This document shows positions 22,691-33,549 of a stretch of 64,000 bases of DNA, in pieces; position 1 is the first letter of the stretch; each line of letters opens with the position of its first letter. The notes beneath the pieces are model-generated. The model searched no databases. It was not told the origin of the DNA and worked only from the letters and a program-made list of their open reading frames with translations. The DNA is taken from assembly GCF_032062135.1 (NCBI RefSeq), contig NC_092859.1, positions 48,839,261 through 48,903,260 on the forward strand, read 5' to 3'. The DNA is from Pyxicephalus adspersus (taxonomy: Eukaryota; Chordata; Amphibia; Anura; Pyxicephalidae). Made by a program: the position numbers and the translations under genes.

Positions 22691-23877
22691 CCCCTCTAGC
22701 GGTATTTCCAAGTGTTACTCAGGTAATCCCCGGTAATCTCAGGCACACTAATGTGACGTTGATGCATGCGCTGGTGTGGAGGGGCGGTTCGGTGAGAAAA
22801 TTCAAATCATTTTGTTTTGGATTCAATACAAAATAGCTGTATTGAGTCCAATAACAAGAAATACTCATATAATATATATAATTATATTATTTATATATTA
22901 TACATGCTACTGTACACTTACATTACATGTTTAAATATTTTTTTTTTTTTTCTAACATTTTGTGTTTTGTTATTTAAAGTTTATTAACAAATGTATTAAA
23001 TTTAATAAATATTATTAGTTATGCCTAAGAAATATAGTGTAATGCACCTGGGCACACAAACCACAACCAACTCCAGATATCCTTTTATCACGTTTTATTA
23101 TTGTCATAAAACAAGACAAGGGTTAAGTCCGATAAGCATAGTACAGGAGGGTAAGGCAAAGGCAGGTCAGGAACAATCCGTGGTCAGGGCAGGCAGAGTT
23201 CAGGCAAGAGTCAGGTTTCATACCAGGTTGCTATGGAAATGACAACAGGATTAGCATAAACCAACACAAGGACGCACCCAAGCACACTGTGTTCACAGAG
23301 GCTTATAGTGGGGAATGGTGGTCAGGACAGGTTCTCCTTAAATGGCCTGACTGACCAATGGCCTTGCACCACCTGGCGCCATTTGATTGGAGGTTAACTG
23401 AATCCCCTGCGGCCAATCGAATTCAAACTAACTATGTCCCACCCCGCGGCGAGGCAGCCGAGTGCCACGTCCTCGGGGGGTACAAGAGGCAAGCATGGTA
23501 GCGTGCGCACCTCTTCCCACGGCACCCCTGGGACGTGCACTACTTTGCACATCCAAAGGAGTGCTGAGAACAGGAGTTTCTGTAACCACATCCATAGAGA
23601 TGCAAGGGATGCCGCCTGGCCGAACAGTAGTTTAGCCAGGACGGATCCCTCCGCCTGCAGAGAGAGACATGCTGCGAGCAGAGCAGCAGCCTCGACCATG
23701 CTGCCTGCTGCAGTGGCGTCTCCCTCTGCGGCTTGGATCCCCAGGGACGCCGCGGGCTCGCAGGACGGGTAAGTTCCTTACATATAGCCTCCAATGAATA
23801 ATACATTTCCATGCAAAAAAATTGCACCGCTTTTTGCATGGAAATTTGGACCGAATTAGAGCGCTAGGGGGGTTTAA
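22687..23877 (+). mobile_element. piggyBac-like MITE carrying a solo LTR
   Basis: It starts TTAACCCCTCTAGCGGTATT (22687) and ends GAGCGCTAGGGGGGTTTAA (TTAA 23874-23877). The right subterminal block GCTTTTTGCATGGAAATTTG with the GAATTAGARCGCTAGGGG end is shared with 24011-24855. Most of its length is the inserted LTR at 23038-23782, leaving a MITE body of roughly 0.44 kb. It begins in the same TTAA that ends the T2-like MITE. Confidence 0.8.
23033..23787 (-). mobile_element. Solo LTR, Gypsy-type, minus strand
   Basis: The LTR proper is 23038-23782 (745 bp). It has TG..CA ends (TGTAAGGAACTTACCC on its own 5' side, GGTGCATTACA on its 3' side) and is flanked by a perfect 5-bp duplication, TATAG, at 23033-23037 and 23783-23787. 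On the minus strand a TATA-like ACTATAAGCC lies near 23310-23300 and an AATAAA signal near 23094. CCTGACC-rich repeats in between are typical of vertebrate Gypsy LTRs. There is no internal region, so this is the product of LTR-LTR recombination. The overlapping reading frames of about 100 codons are within the LTR and not genes. Confidence 0.88.
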
Positions 23878-24010
23878 CATTGGTGACAAAGAATGAATTT
23901 AACACTTCTGTTTCAGCTAAAAAAGTTTTAAGCTGGTCCTTTACCACAACAAATGTATTTCTAGGATGAGGCAATAGTCATCCTATCCTTGCAAGGAGGA
24001 ATACTGTTGC

Positions 24011-24855
24011 CTAACCCCCCTAGCGGTAATCCCGAGTGTAAGAGCCGGTAATCCCGGCTTTTACTTGCAAAAAGCGGTAATCCTGAGTCACACTCGGGGT
24101 AACTTTAAGAGCCCCCCTTACATTTGCCCCACGCTCCAGCGGCGATCCGATGGTCCTGGTGTGATGCCCGGGCGCCGGTCCGTCGGGGGGTGTGGCCGGG
24201 CGGGAAATTTAAAAGCAGATTACTGAGTAATCTGCTTTTAAAAAGCACCCGGGTCCCGGCCACGCTGGGGTCTGGGGTCTGGGGTCACCCCCCAGAATTT
24301 GCTATTGCTGCTGCCATCTGCAGTGAGATGTGAAGCACAATGCAGAAATCCTGCATTGTGCTTTGCATCTCTCTAGAGATGTGAGCAGCAGCAGCTCCAG
24401 TCTGTGTGCCTGTGTGAGGCAGGGCAGGGAAATCCCCACTCACATCACCCCGGAGGATGAGTCATCTTCTGGGTGATGCGAGTGGTGATGTATTGGGGGG
24501 TGTGTCTGGGAGGGAAATTTAAAAGCAGATTACAATGTAATCTGCTTTTAAATGGTTTTTACAGTACAAAAACACCACACAACATGAAATAAAAATAAAA
24601 GTACATTTTGAATTTTATATTTTATTTTAAGATTACATTGTTGTCTATTATTTCATTATTTTTTAAAATTATTTATAATTATGTATTATATTATAAATTA
24701 TGATTATAATATATTAAATAAATATAATTATCATACCCGGGAGGTAATCCTAAGAATTACAGGCCTACAATATAAACAAAAATTTCTATGCAAAAAAAAA
24801 TAGGATCACTTTTTGCATCAAAAAACTGACAGAATTAGAACGCTAGGGGGGTTAA
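24011..24855 (+). mobile_element. piggyBac-like MITE with internal palindromes
   Basis: The left end is CTAACCCCCCTAGCGGTAAT (one base off TTAA) and the right end is GAACGCTAGGGGGGTTAA (TTAA 24852-24855). The right subterminal region is shared with 22687-23877. It contains two duplicated palindromes (24184-24552) and a third dyad, GCACAATGCAG..CTGCATTGTGC, near 24337-24363. No real gene. Confidence 0.78.
24184..24552. repeat. Duplicated 35-bp palindrome
   Basis: TTTAAAAGCAGATTAC, a 3-base spacer and GTAATCTGCTTTTAAA occur at 24208-24242 and again at 24518-24552. Each is preceded by GGGGGGTGTG and GGGAAA blocks, so about 59 bp is directly repeated 310 bp apart inside one MITE. Arms are perfect in both copies while the spacers differ (TGA and AAT). 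Confidence 0.9.
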
Positions 24856-27395
24856 TGGGGTTTATTTGCTAAAGGGGGTTCAGGCCATAAACCTAGTAAA
24901 GTGAAATATAACTTTAAAAGGGATAACTCAGTTCAGTAATCGAGGTGAAGCTTTGCTGAGATTCTTGAGAATGGGTGTTCCTTTAAACACCTTAGTATTA
25001 TAATATAAACAGATACTGACTTCTTAACGTTTTAGTTGATTTTCAAGAACCATGAATTCTAAGTTAAATGACTAAAGGTGCTGAAGAGAATATGTCTTTA
25101 ACACACCATTATAGCCTACCACTGTCTTACTTAATAGCCACAGCAATGTATTGAAGAAATAGGGACACAAAAAAGTATATGTCCTTCAAGCTGTATTTTT
25201 TCACAGTTGCAACACTAACCACCTGGACTTACAATTATTAATTATTTAAATAAAAAATAAGTGCAAGAATTCCATATAGGAAATAAAATGGTAGCTATAA
25301 ATATCAGAAGAACCCCATGGTGCTTACAAATAACACATGCACTGTCCTACCAACTTTGAAATCAATAATCACACCTTAATAACAGTGTGAAGTCAGCAGG
25401 AAACAAGCCTACACTTTTAGCACAGTAAATATAGAACACAATATGCGGACTACAAGAAAATTCATACTTACAGGGAATTTCAATGAAGTGTATTGTATGC
25501 CTCAGTAATCATTCTACATATTTATTATATATTTGTTAATAAATAGAAGGGTTCCGTTGGTAATTAAACTAGTTTAAATATAAAAGTTCTGACTTTATTG
25601 TCTAATTTTTGTTTTTTTTTTTGATTTTAGAACCACAAGTAAGAGATTTTTCTGGGGTTTTTTTGCCTGTCTTCTAGGGTGTTCTAGGGAGATTTAGTTT
25701 CAATATTGATTGGTAAATCCAAAATTTAAAGGAAATTTTTCCGTAGGAAAACCTGTTCCTGTAACAGCTGAAGGGGGGAGTTGAAGGTTTGATGTGCTAT
25801 CAGCAATGGTGGGCAAAAATGAGTCCAAACAGAAAAAGGAATAAAAACACAGATGAAAGAAACCAGTAGCCTAATCAACAATTTTTCAGTGCTTCATATC
25901 CTGTTTCACATTCATTGCAACACAAAATTTCTGGCAAGGAAATTCATTCTTGCTCAAAGTGCTTCCAAATAACTATAAGGGTATTGATTTTCATCAGAAC
26001 GTAAAGCCAATCCAGGTAAATTATTCTGAGTTTAGGTATACCGGGAAGCAGCAATTCTAGTTGAATTCTCTTAAGTAAACTGGAAAAGCTTAGCTGCTTA
26101 CGGACAATTTGCAGAGTGTGCAGTGGTGCCCCAAAATGGAATCCTTCTATATGGAGCACTTTACATCACTGCTATAATAAAGAAGTAGAGCACTTCCTTA
26201 TTAGGATGGCACCTAAAAACTGTCCATGATTCAGAGGGGTTGTTTCTTCTGGGGCCACATTATTTTATCCCTTTTTAGTTTTCCTTTTTTTGGTTTGGTA
26301 TTTTAACTTCTGTAATAAATATATTGTTTAGCTACCAAGGTGTTACTGAATTTTGACATGCCACAATGTAGTGGTGAAAAAAATTACTTTGGGTTAACCA
26401 AAAATGTTTAGCTTAATAATTATTTGTGATCTTCATAACTGCAGATTTAGCACAAATGTATTATTATGCTTAAACACTTTGTGATTAAAAGGTGTTTGTC
26501 TTTTATATCCCAGAAAGTTTTTAGATATGTTTATGCTATGTAATTGGTGGTATATGGGGTGAGAATAAAATCCCAATTAGAAATGACAATGACAAAATAT
26601 TTTGCAACAAATTGCAAAAAGTTCTACTAAGCTGGGTAGAATTTTTTCTGGATTGCATTAGCACTTTACCACATGATTGTACTAGTTAACTTATGCTGTT
26701 TTTAAAACCTTTCACAGTTTTAATTAAGAATACATAACACTGCTACAAAATTGTTGACATTTGCAAAAAAAGTAATTATTTCTCTCCTAACTGAAATGTA
26801 TTGACCTTTCTGGGCATTCTCCTTCCACAACTAGCCTTAAAGATGAATTATACTGTCATATTATGTCAACTACTATTACTGAATTTATTCTAAAGAATGC
26901 TAATTGCCTGAATGTAAGCCGATCTTTTTGCTTCAGTAGTTTCAGTCATACACCCGAAAGTGTACTCATAATCATGTCCCAAGTTGAGGCAATTTGTGGA
27001 ACACCTGAGCTGCATGCTCCTTCTGGATCAGTGATTCAGAAGGTAAAGGATATAACCACCAAGCAGTAATTTTAGAACCAGGTAGAACAATGGCAGCATA
27101 CTCTACATATTATCTCAGTATATGTCACAGTTAGAGACCCAAGCGTCTTCTAAGACAAATATTTTATTCTGAGGAGATGTTACACCTGAGTATGTAAGTG
27201 TTTTGCTGCTGATCATTGAATCCATCTGTGTTGTGGTGCTAATTACAGAAGTGGTATGTGCTTAGCATATAGAGGCTGAAAGGTTTAGCACTACCTTACT
27301 AGATCTTTGTTCTGCTAACAACCACTTATCATTTTAGCATACTAATGCAACAATTTAATATTTGACGGATGCCTAATATTGAAGTAATATGGAAA
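24856..27395. other. Non-coding A+T-rich stretch
   Basis: No gene, RNA or mobile element was recognised over about 2.5 kb. Short frames here have no family resemblance. Confidence 0.5.
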
Positions 27396-27732
27396 TAATA
27401 ATATGGGAAGTAAACCCAAAACTAACCGAAAACAATAAATTCACACTTACCTTCAATCCTGCAGATCAGTCTGTCCATCGGGAGGTTTCTTCCATCGGGT
27501 CCCGATTCATTCCGGTATTCGTCTTCGGCCCGGTGCAGAGGGAGCTCCAGGCACCACCATCTCCTCTCTTCTTCTTCCTGCTTCAACCGATCTCGCACTG
27601 TGCAGGTGCGAGATCAGGTGACATACATGGGGAAAAACAAATCAGCAGCTTTTTTCTCTATTAATGAAAGGGGAATGCAGAAGGATCAGCCAAAAGCCTC
27701 CCGGGATGTGTGACGTAGGTATTCAGGGAGGC
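27396..27732 (-). mobile_element. T2/Kolobok-like MITE (copy 2, truncated)
   Basis: It shows GAAGTAAACCCAAAACT at the left, CACTTACCTTCAATCCTGCA and CCATCGGGTCCCGATTC, then GCGAGATCAGGTGACAT and an AGCCTCCCGGGATGTGTGAC block shared with 41608-42130. The right end is missing where the LINE at 27733 starts. The left TTAA is eroded. Confidence 0.7.
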
Positions 27733-27736
27733 TCAA

Positions 27737-28348
27737 ATGCAGGTTTTAACAGACAAGGTAGATGACTTGGAGAATAGATCTCAATGTAATAATTTAGGTT
27801 TTGTAGGCATACCCGAGTCTATTAAACCCAACATGTTACCACAGTACTATGCCTCAACCATACTGGAGCTATTGGGCTTGGATCATATGTGCAGAGTTGA
27901 ACAGGCTCATAGGCTAGAACCCCTTACCAAAGACCAGAAAGGCCTACGCCCAGTGATTGTCAAGTACCTGGATTATGCTGACAAGTCCAAATTACTCCCG
28001 GCTTTCCGCACCCTCGCCACAGAAAGTGCTCGCCTTCTCATTTTTGCTGACTATTCAGCTAAAGTTGCTCGCAAACGTAAGCTTTTTCAACCTGTTTGCA
28101 CCTCCCTGTTCAAGTGGAAAATAAGATTAACATTGGCATACCCGACACTTTTCACCTATACCTATCATTCCTTTACAGATGTGGAAGATGCTGCAGAGTT
28201 CCTCAACAGCCATCCTCTTGAGCGGAATATAGGTATCTCAGGAAATATTTCTTCATCACATAGCACAATTTCTTCCCCAAAAGGGAGAATTTTTTATTGG
28301 ATGATTCCTCTTCCTCTCAACCCCCAAAATCTTATCCTATTGCTGTGA
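27737..28348 (+). pseudogene. LINE ORF1 remnant, RRM and C-terminal domain
   Basis: An open stretch of 203 codons beginning MQVLTDKVDDLENRSQCNNL. It contains the end of the coiled coil, the RRM start (ENRSQCNNLGFVGIPES), GLDHMCRVEQAHRL, and the C-terminal domain RPVIVKYLDYADKSKLLPAF with LLIFADYSAKVARKRKLFQP. These are the conserved blocks of L1/Tx1 ORF1p, the RNA-binding chaperone. The true N-terminus is absent: the ATG used is internal, and the upstream sequence belongs to a T2-like MITE. It is the longest retained frame in the window (203 codons), but the element as a whole is dead. Confidence 0.8.
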
Positions 28349-28679
28349 TTAAAAAATCGCTTGATCCCAAAAAGGACAAGCAGCAAAGCAAGAGTGCTGC
28401 GTTGCTTTTTACCTTGCTACCTTGGGTGTTTACATGGTGTACGTAGCGTTTTGTCACTGTAGGGTTTGCAATTGTGTCCCTTCGATGATAAAAGCTCTAC
28501 TACAGCTTATCTCATCCATAAGTCACCATCACCAATTGTTTACCTTAATGTTTATTGCACTATTTTCTTAGTATTTTCTGCCCACACAATGGTTGTTTCA
28601 GCACTCGAGTTATAATTTTATTTTGTGCCAGGTATTTCATGTTCAGGAATATAACATCACATGAGAATATTATCATAAA

Positions 28680-29390
28680 ATGTAAAGGGGTTGCACTCCC
28701 CTAATAAACATATGGCGATTTTACGCCACCTTAGGAAACTTAAAGCAGACATAGCACTGCTTCAGGAGTTGGAAGTCATTAAAAGTGTGTTAAATAAAAT
28801 GGTTTACAGAAAGGCCTTATATGCTGAACAAAATGATGACAAACATATCAACACAATTCAAACTGCTACATAGGGCATATAAAATCTTTAAAGTTCCCGA
28901 GGGATCGCAGCCAGCTGCCAGGCTTGATTTTTCTCGTCCTATGTGCAAAGCTCCAAGAGCCACATTAGTTCGTCAACTGTGGTCTTGCCCCTTGATTACC
29001 AGATACTGGCAAAGGATTTTGCAGTATATCTGTGAAATAACAGGATACTTCATCCCTGCCAGCCCTAGTTTGTTTTTTTGGGTGTTGGGATGACCTATCA
29101 GAGGTAGTACAGGGCAAAAGTAGATGAGGATGGATCTACATATGACTTCTGACGGCTAGACTATCCCTACTTAGGGGTTGGATGAACCCCTTACCCCCCA
29201 AGTTGGAAGTCATTAAAAGTGTGTTAAATAAAATGGTTTACAGAAAGGTCTTATACGCTGAACAAAATGATGACAAACATATCAACAAATTTTTTGACAG
29301 GTGGTACCAAATTTATTCTTTACTCATTTACTACACTGGAATAAAAAGATCCTGGAACCCTTTTTACAGTCTACCTGGTATATATTGAAT
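28680..29390 (+). pseudogene. LINE ORF2 remnant (endonuclease start joined to C-terminus)
   Basis: NKHMAILRHLRKLKADIALL (about 28705-28764) is the start of an L1 endonuclease. It then jumps directly to EVIKSVLNKMVYRKALYAEQ, a block that belongs near the ORF2 C-terminus. The upstream part of that C-terminal region (FKLLHRAYKIFKVP, then LVRQLWSCPLITRYWQRI near 28855-29020) follows, and finally EVIKSVLNKMVYRKVLYAEQ comes a second time (29205-29265) and continues into INKFFDRWYQIYS. The order is scrambled relative to the family, and the RT domain is absent. Confidence 0.75.
28767..29287 (+). repeat. 87-bp direct duplication, 434 bp apart, within the LINE
   Basis: 28767-28853 and 29201-29287 are identical except for two transitions (GGCCTT/GGTCTT and ATATGC/ATACGC). 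The near identity contrasts with the many stops elsewhere in the element, suggesting the duplication arose at or after insertion. Confidence 0.92.
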
Positions 29391-29700
29391 ATATCTTCTA
29401 GATTGTTTATTAAAGTGTTTTTCCAGAAAGTTTGCTGATACTGTCTGTTGTACTACAGAGCTCTAAAATAGATTGTCGCTCTATGCTTCCCCTACCTTTT
29501 TCCCTTTTTCTTTAGTTTCAGGTTATGTCTGCTTGTTTATTTTGTTTATTCTGTCCAGTTTCTGTAACTTTCTGTTAATGCGATGTAAAACAACCCTTGT
29601 GTTTTGCTTTTTTTTTTTTTTACTGAGGTTGATGGGGTTGAATACAAAGTTTGGTATTGTTTTATTGTAAAATACAAATAAAAATTATTAAAAAAAAAGC

Positions 29701-31015
29701 AATCTTTAGTAGTTGCTAAATTTAGCTTCCTGAGGGAGCCTATTCCACATTTTCACAGACATTACAGTGAAGAATCCTGGATGGAATATGGACCATTTAT
29801 ATATTTATACAGGGTGATCATATCCCCCCTTAAAACATCTTTTCTCAAGGGAAAATAGATTCAGTTCAGCTAATCTCTCCCCATAGCTCAGTTCCTTCTT
29901 TCTTTTTATTAGTTTAGTTGCCCTTTTTTGTGAACTGCTGCCCAAAACTGAACTGCATACTCAAGGTGAAGTCTGACCAATGCTTTGTACAGGGGGAGTA
30001 TTATTTCCCGATCTCTGCAGTTTAATTATTTTTCTAATCAAGAAAGTGCTTTGCTAGCTTTAGATATTGCAGCTTGGCATTGCATGCTAATTTTAAGTCT
30101 ATGATCCATCAGAACCCCAAAATCATTTTCTATTTCTGACTCCCCCAAATATATTCCCCCCAGACAGTCTGAAGCATGCACGTTGTTAGCTCCCAAGTGC
30201 ATAACTTTACATGTATCTATTTTAAATGTCTTTTGTCACTTGGCTGCCCAATCAAACAGTACATCCAGGTCTGCTTGTAGATTATAGACATCTTGTATGG
30301 ACTTAATTCCTTTAAATAGTTTGGGGTCATCTGCATACACAGAAATTGTACTTTTAATCTCAAACTCTACATCATTTATAAAGATTTTAAACAGTAAAGG
30401 TCCAAACACTGAACCCTGGGGTACATGACTAATAACCTTAGACCATTCAGAATATGAATCATTAATCCCTGCTCTCTAGATGTGGTCTTTAGGCCAGTTC
30501 TCTATCTATTTACGGATTGACATTTCTAAATCTATTGACTCTAACTTGCATATTACCCATCTGTGGGGTACTGTGTCAAATGCTTTAGCAAAATCCAAGT
30601 ACACTACATCTGCTATTCCACTGTCTACCTGTTTACTTACTTCTTCATAATAAAAGTAAATTTCTTTGACAACTTCCGTCTTTCTTGAAGGCATGCTGAC
30701 TATCACTTATATTAATATTTTCTAGTAGAAACTCTAATATGTGGTTATTTATCAAACTCTCTAGGATCTTCTCAACTATTGGCCGTATGCCAATTCATTG
30801 GTACCATGCCAGTGATTAAAGAGTCTCTAAAAGTTAGAAACAATGGCTTTAAAATAACTGAGCTCAGTTCTTTGAGGACACGTGGATGTAATCCATCAGG
30901 TCCTGGTGCTTTGTCAACCTTCATTTTGCCCAGCTGTTTCTCAATCATATCAATTTTAAACCATGGTGGATCATTTAAGGCAGTGACATTGCTATTAGCA
31001 ATTTGGACTCAGCCA
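29701..31015 (-). pseudogene. CR1-type LINE, RT domain and 3' end, minus strand
   Basis: Read on the minus strand it gives VDKAPGPDGLHPRVLKELSS (about 30920-30860), VVYLDFAKAFDTVPH (about 30612-30568, motif A with its Asp), and SVYADDPKLFKGI (about 30350-30310, motif C with the Asp pair). QADLDVLFDWAAKW-like and LFSLEK-like 3' blocks follow. This is the reverse transcriptase of a CR1/L2-group non-LTR retrotransposon. The catalytic motifs survive but frameshifts and stops separate them, and the 5' half is missing as is usual for this group. Its 3' end meets the A-tail of the plus-strand L1 at 29698-29701. Confidence 0.82.
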
Positions 31016-32030
31016 TTTTCCTTTGGGTGCATGCCCTATTATGCCCATTCTCAGCCTGCTGGTGCTGAGATTGTTCCTGACTGTGCTGGAAAATCTATGC
31101 CTAGGACAAGGGCTGAGAGAGGGCATTCGTCACACCTCCTCTACCTAACTACCCATTTTTAGCTTTGCAGTGTTTAACAAAAAGTGAAGAACAGACTAAG
31201 GTAAAAGTAAATTGTTTCAGCTTGATACTTTAGGATTCTAGGCTGTTATTGCCAGGAAATCATTATTGAAAATGTAGTGGTTTTGAGAAATCACTTAAAT
31301 TCCAGCTTCCTTGCACAAATCTGTATGGATTCAAAGGCTGCCATTTCTGTCCTGTGTCTGAATGCTGTAGATAATTAGTCAAAATGGACATGCCCTTAGC
31401 GAATTTAGCAAGAATTTGTGATGCTCGGCAGAAATATATTGCTTTGTACAATTAGAAAATCTCTGTTCCTCCTTGGAGAGAAATTCCTTTTGAAGATGCA
31501 CACTGTTTAGAAAAAAAATATTGTTTTTTTATGATTATTATGAATACATGAAATGTTTTCTTGACATTTCAAGGTAGCCATGCACTTTCTAATATGGTAG
31601 TTTCACATTCCCAAGAGTCATATTAACATTTTTAAGATAAATTTAGCTCTACCAGTTTGGCACATACACCCCACTTGTAAATTAAAACCATATTCATAGT
31701 CCCAGAATTTGGCAAGCCTACCTTTTATATCCACAAATTAATATTTCTCTTTGTGACCATGACAACAATACGTGTGTTAAAAATGACATTTTTATAATTG
31801 TCTTACATATAAAATTAAGAGGGGAATATCAGTATAAAAACATTGATAATCATTGACTCTTTAATAGGCTAGATATACTGTAGATTCTCTTACTTCTACC
31901 ATAGTCATTAAGCCTGGATTTATACCACTTCTGTTTTACTTCCACCAGATACTGTAATAGCATTTAAGTAAGTGTTTTGCTTTGTGTTGATGTGCATTAT
32001 CTCAATGTGATATTGTAATGATATTGAGAT
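31016..32030. other. Non-coding stretch
   Basis: Nothing recognisable was seen. Confidence 0.4.
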
Positions 32031-32039
32031 ACTAACTGC

Positions 32040-32170
32040 ATGTTTTTGAGTGTGGGAGGAAACCGGAGTACCCAGAGGAAACCCACACAAGCAAGGGGAG
32101 AACCTGCAAACTCCATGCAGATCCTGGCTGGGATTCAAACCTGGGACCTAGCGCTGCAAAGGCCAGGGTG
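32040..32170 (-). mobile_element. SINE-like / tRNA-derived repeat
   Basis: The block GTGGGAGGAAACCGGAGTAC followed by GAGGAAACCCACACAAGCA, GGGGAGAACCTGCAAACTCC and GGATTCAAACCTGGGACC is a widespread vertebrate repeat tail. The complement of GGATTCAAACC resembles a decayed tRNA B box (GGTTYRAATCC), which puts the Pol III promoter on the minus strand. The exact SINE or LINE-tail family was not determined. Confidence 0.65.
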
Positions 32171-33549
32171 CTAATTATGTCAGGGAGCCATCATGTCATT
32201 CCAAAGGTTTCCTACAAATAGCAAGTAATTATATCTAGGTATCACCAACCACATTATACAAAGGCATTTAAAAGCCCAAGGCTGTTTTGACTTATGGGTG
32301 CAACTCCTAAAGAGTGACTTTACCTTACAAGCCCTTCCAGTTATTCAGCCTTTGTGGAGTCTCACATTAATTTAATTTTGCACATGCCACATAAACTTTG
32401 GGCATATGTGCAAATATACTGTATTTACAAAACCTACAATAGGATGTTTTCTTGTGATGGTATTTTTAGTTTGCAGTGGAGGGGTTAAGGTTTAACAGAA
32501 ATATGTCTAGGTTTTTTGGGAAGTTATTTTCTTGTGCTGTCACAAGAAACCCTCATAAGAAAGGAGTCTTAGCACTTTCAGACATTTTATTTAGCACATT
32601 CCTAAATGGCTCACGTCCATGTCTCTCCCTTAGCTCCACAGCACAGATTGCTAGCTACCAACCTCAACTGTTTGCATCTTTCCCTCTTAAAGTTTCCAAA
32701 ACTATAGGACATCCTTTGCCTTACCAAGCTGTACCAGTACAGAGACTACCTGCAATAAATAGAGTGCTATAACTTTGGGTTCTTTTCTCTGCTTTAGGTG
32801 AGGAGCATTCAGTCAATTTACCACATTTATCGTACATTTCTATCATTTAGTCTGATATTCTTGCTTTTTAATTAATTTGTTTTCTCATCTAGTAACCTGG
32901 CTATCATGGTCAAGCAATCATTTTTATGGCATTAGCAGTGTCTGCAAAGGGAACACACACACAGATAAATAGTTATCCCCTATGGCAACCACAAGACACC
33001 CAATTCATTTGGTATTGGTTGCTCTGAAGACAAATGTCTGGAAATTTAGGTCTCTATTAAAACCTTTACCAGATGAGAATACATATGGCACACCTTGCCA
33101 GTTTCTATCTTCAGCAATTGGCACCTAATAATCTTCAGGTTGATTAGTGTAAGAACCCACTTTTGGATTGGCAACTACTGGTTGGCAGTCTTTTTCACAC
33201 TTGGGCACATTCACTGATTATTTATTTTGCAGCACCAAATATTTATTCTATTCCCTAGGTGATGAATGGATTTCTGCAATTTTCTTATCTTTACTCTGCC
33301 CTTTATTTTGGGAGGACTGTTTGCAGCCAGAGCATGCATGCCCTTGTCTATAAGCTGACCAGAAGTAGCTCATATTCAATTAGCAGAAGTTTTTACCATT
33401 TTTAACATTAAGTGGCTAACATTTTTGACTCCTTGGAGCTTTCAAAAGCGGTGAGCTGTATACTCAAAATTAGTCCACAGTGGAATAGATCTTTTTCAGT
33501 AAGAAACATTGTATGAAACAGTCCAGCTCACATTTGTTGTTTTATACAT
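32171..33549. other. Non-coding stretch
   Basis: No gene, RNA or transposon was recognised. Reading frames here have no family resemblance. Confidence 0.45.

Larger units (their letters stand above)
27733..29698 (+). mobile_element. Rearranged L1/Tx1-type LINE copy with A-tail
   Basis: It contains a 5'-truncated ORF1, the very start of ORF2, then the C-terminal end of ORF2 with an 87-bp duplication. It ends in a 3' tail with AATAAA-like signals and an A-run at about 29690-29698. Most of the endonuclease and all of the RT core are missing. The junction pattern suggests template jumping or later deletion. Confidence 0.8.

Noticed and set aside
23434..23889. Overlapping frames of 85-112 codons on both strands in a C+G-rich patch
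   Set aside because: They lie within the solo LTR and its host MITE. There is no domain and the composition explains the lack of stops.
32476..32772. 98-codon plus-strand frame
   Set aside because: No family resemblance and no promoter or splice context.
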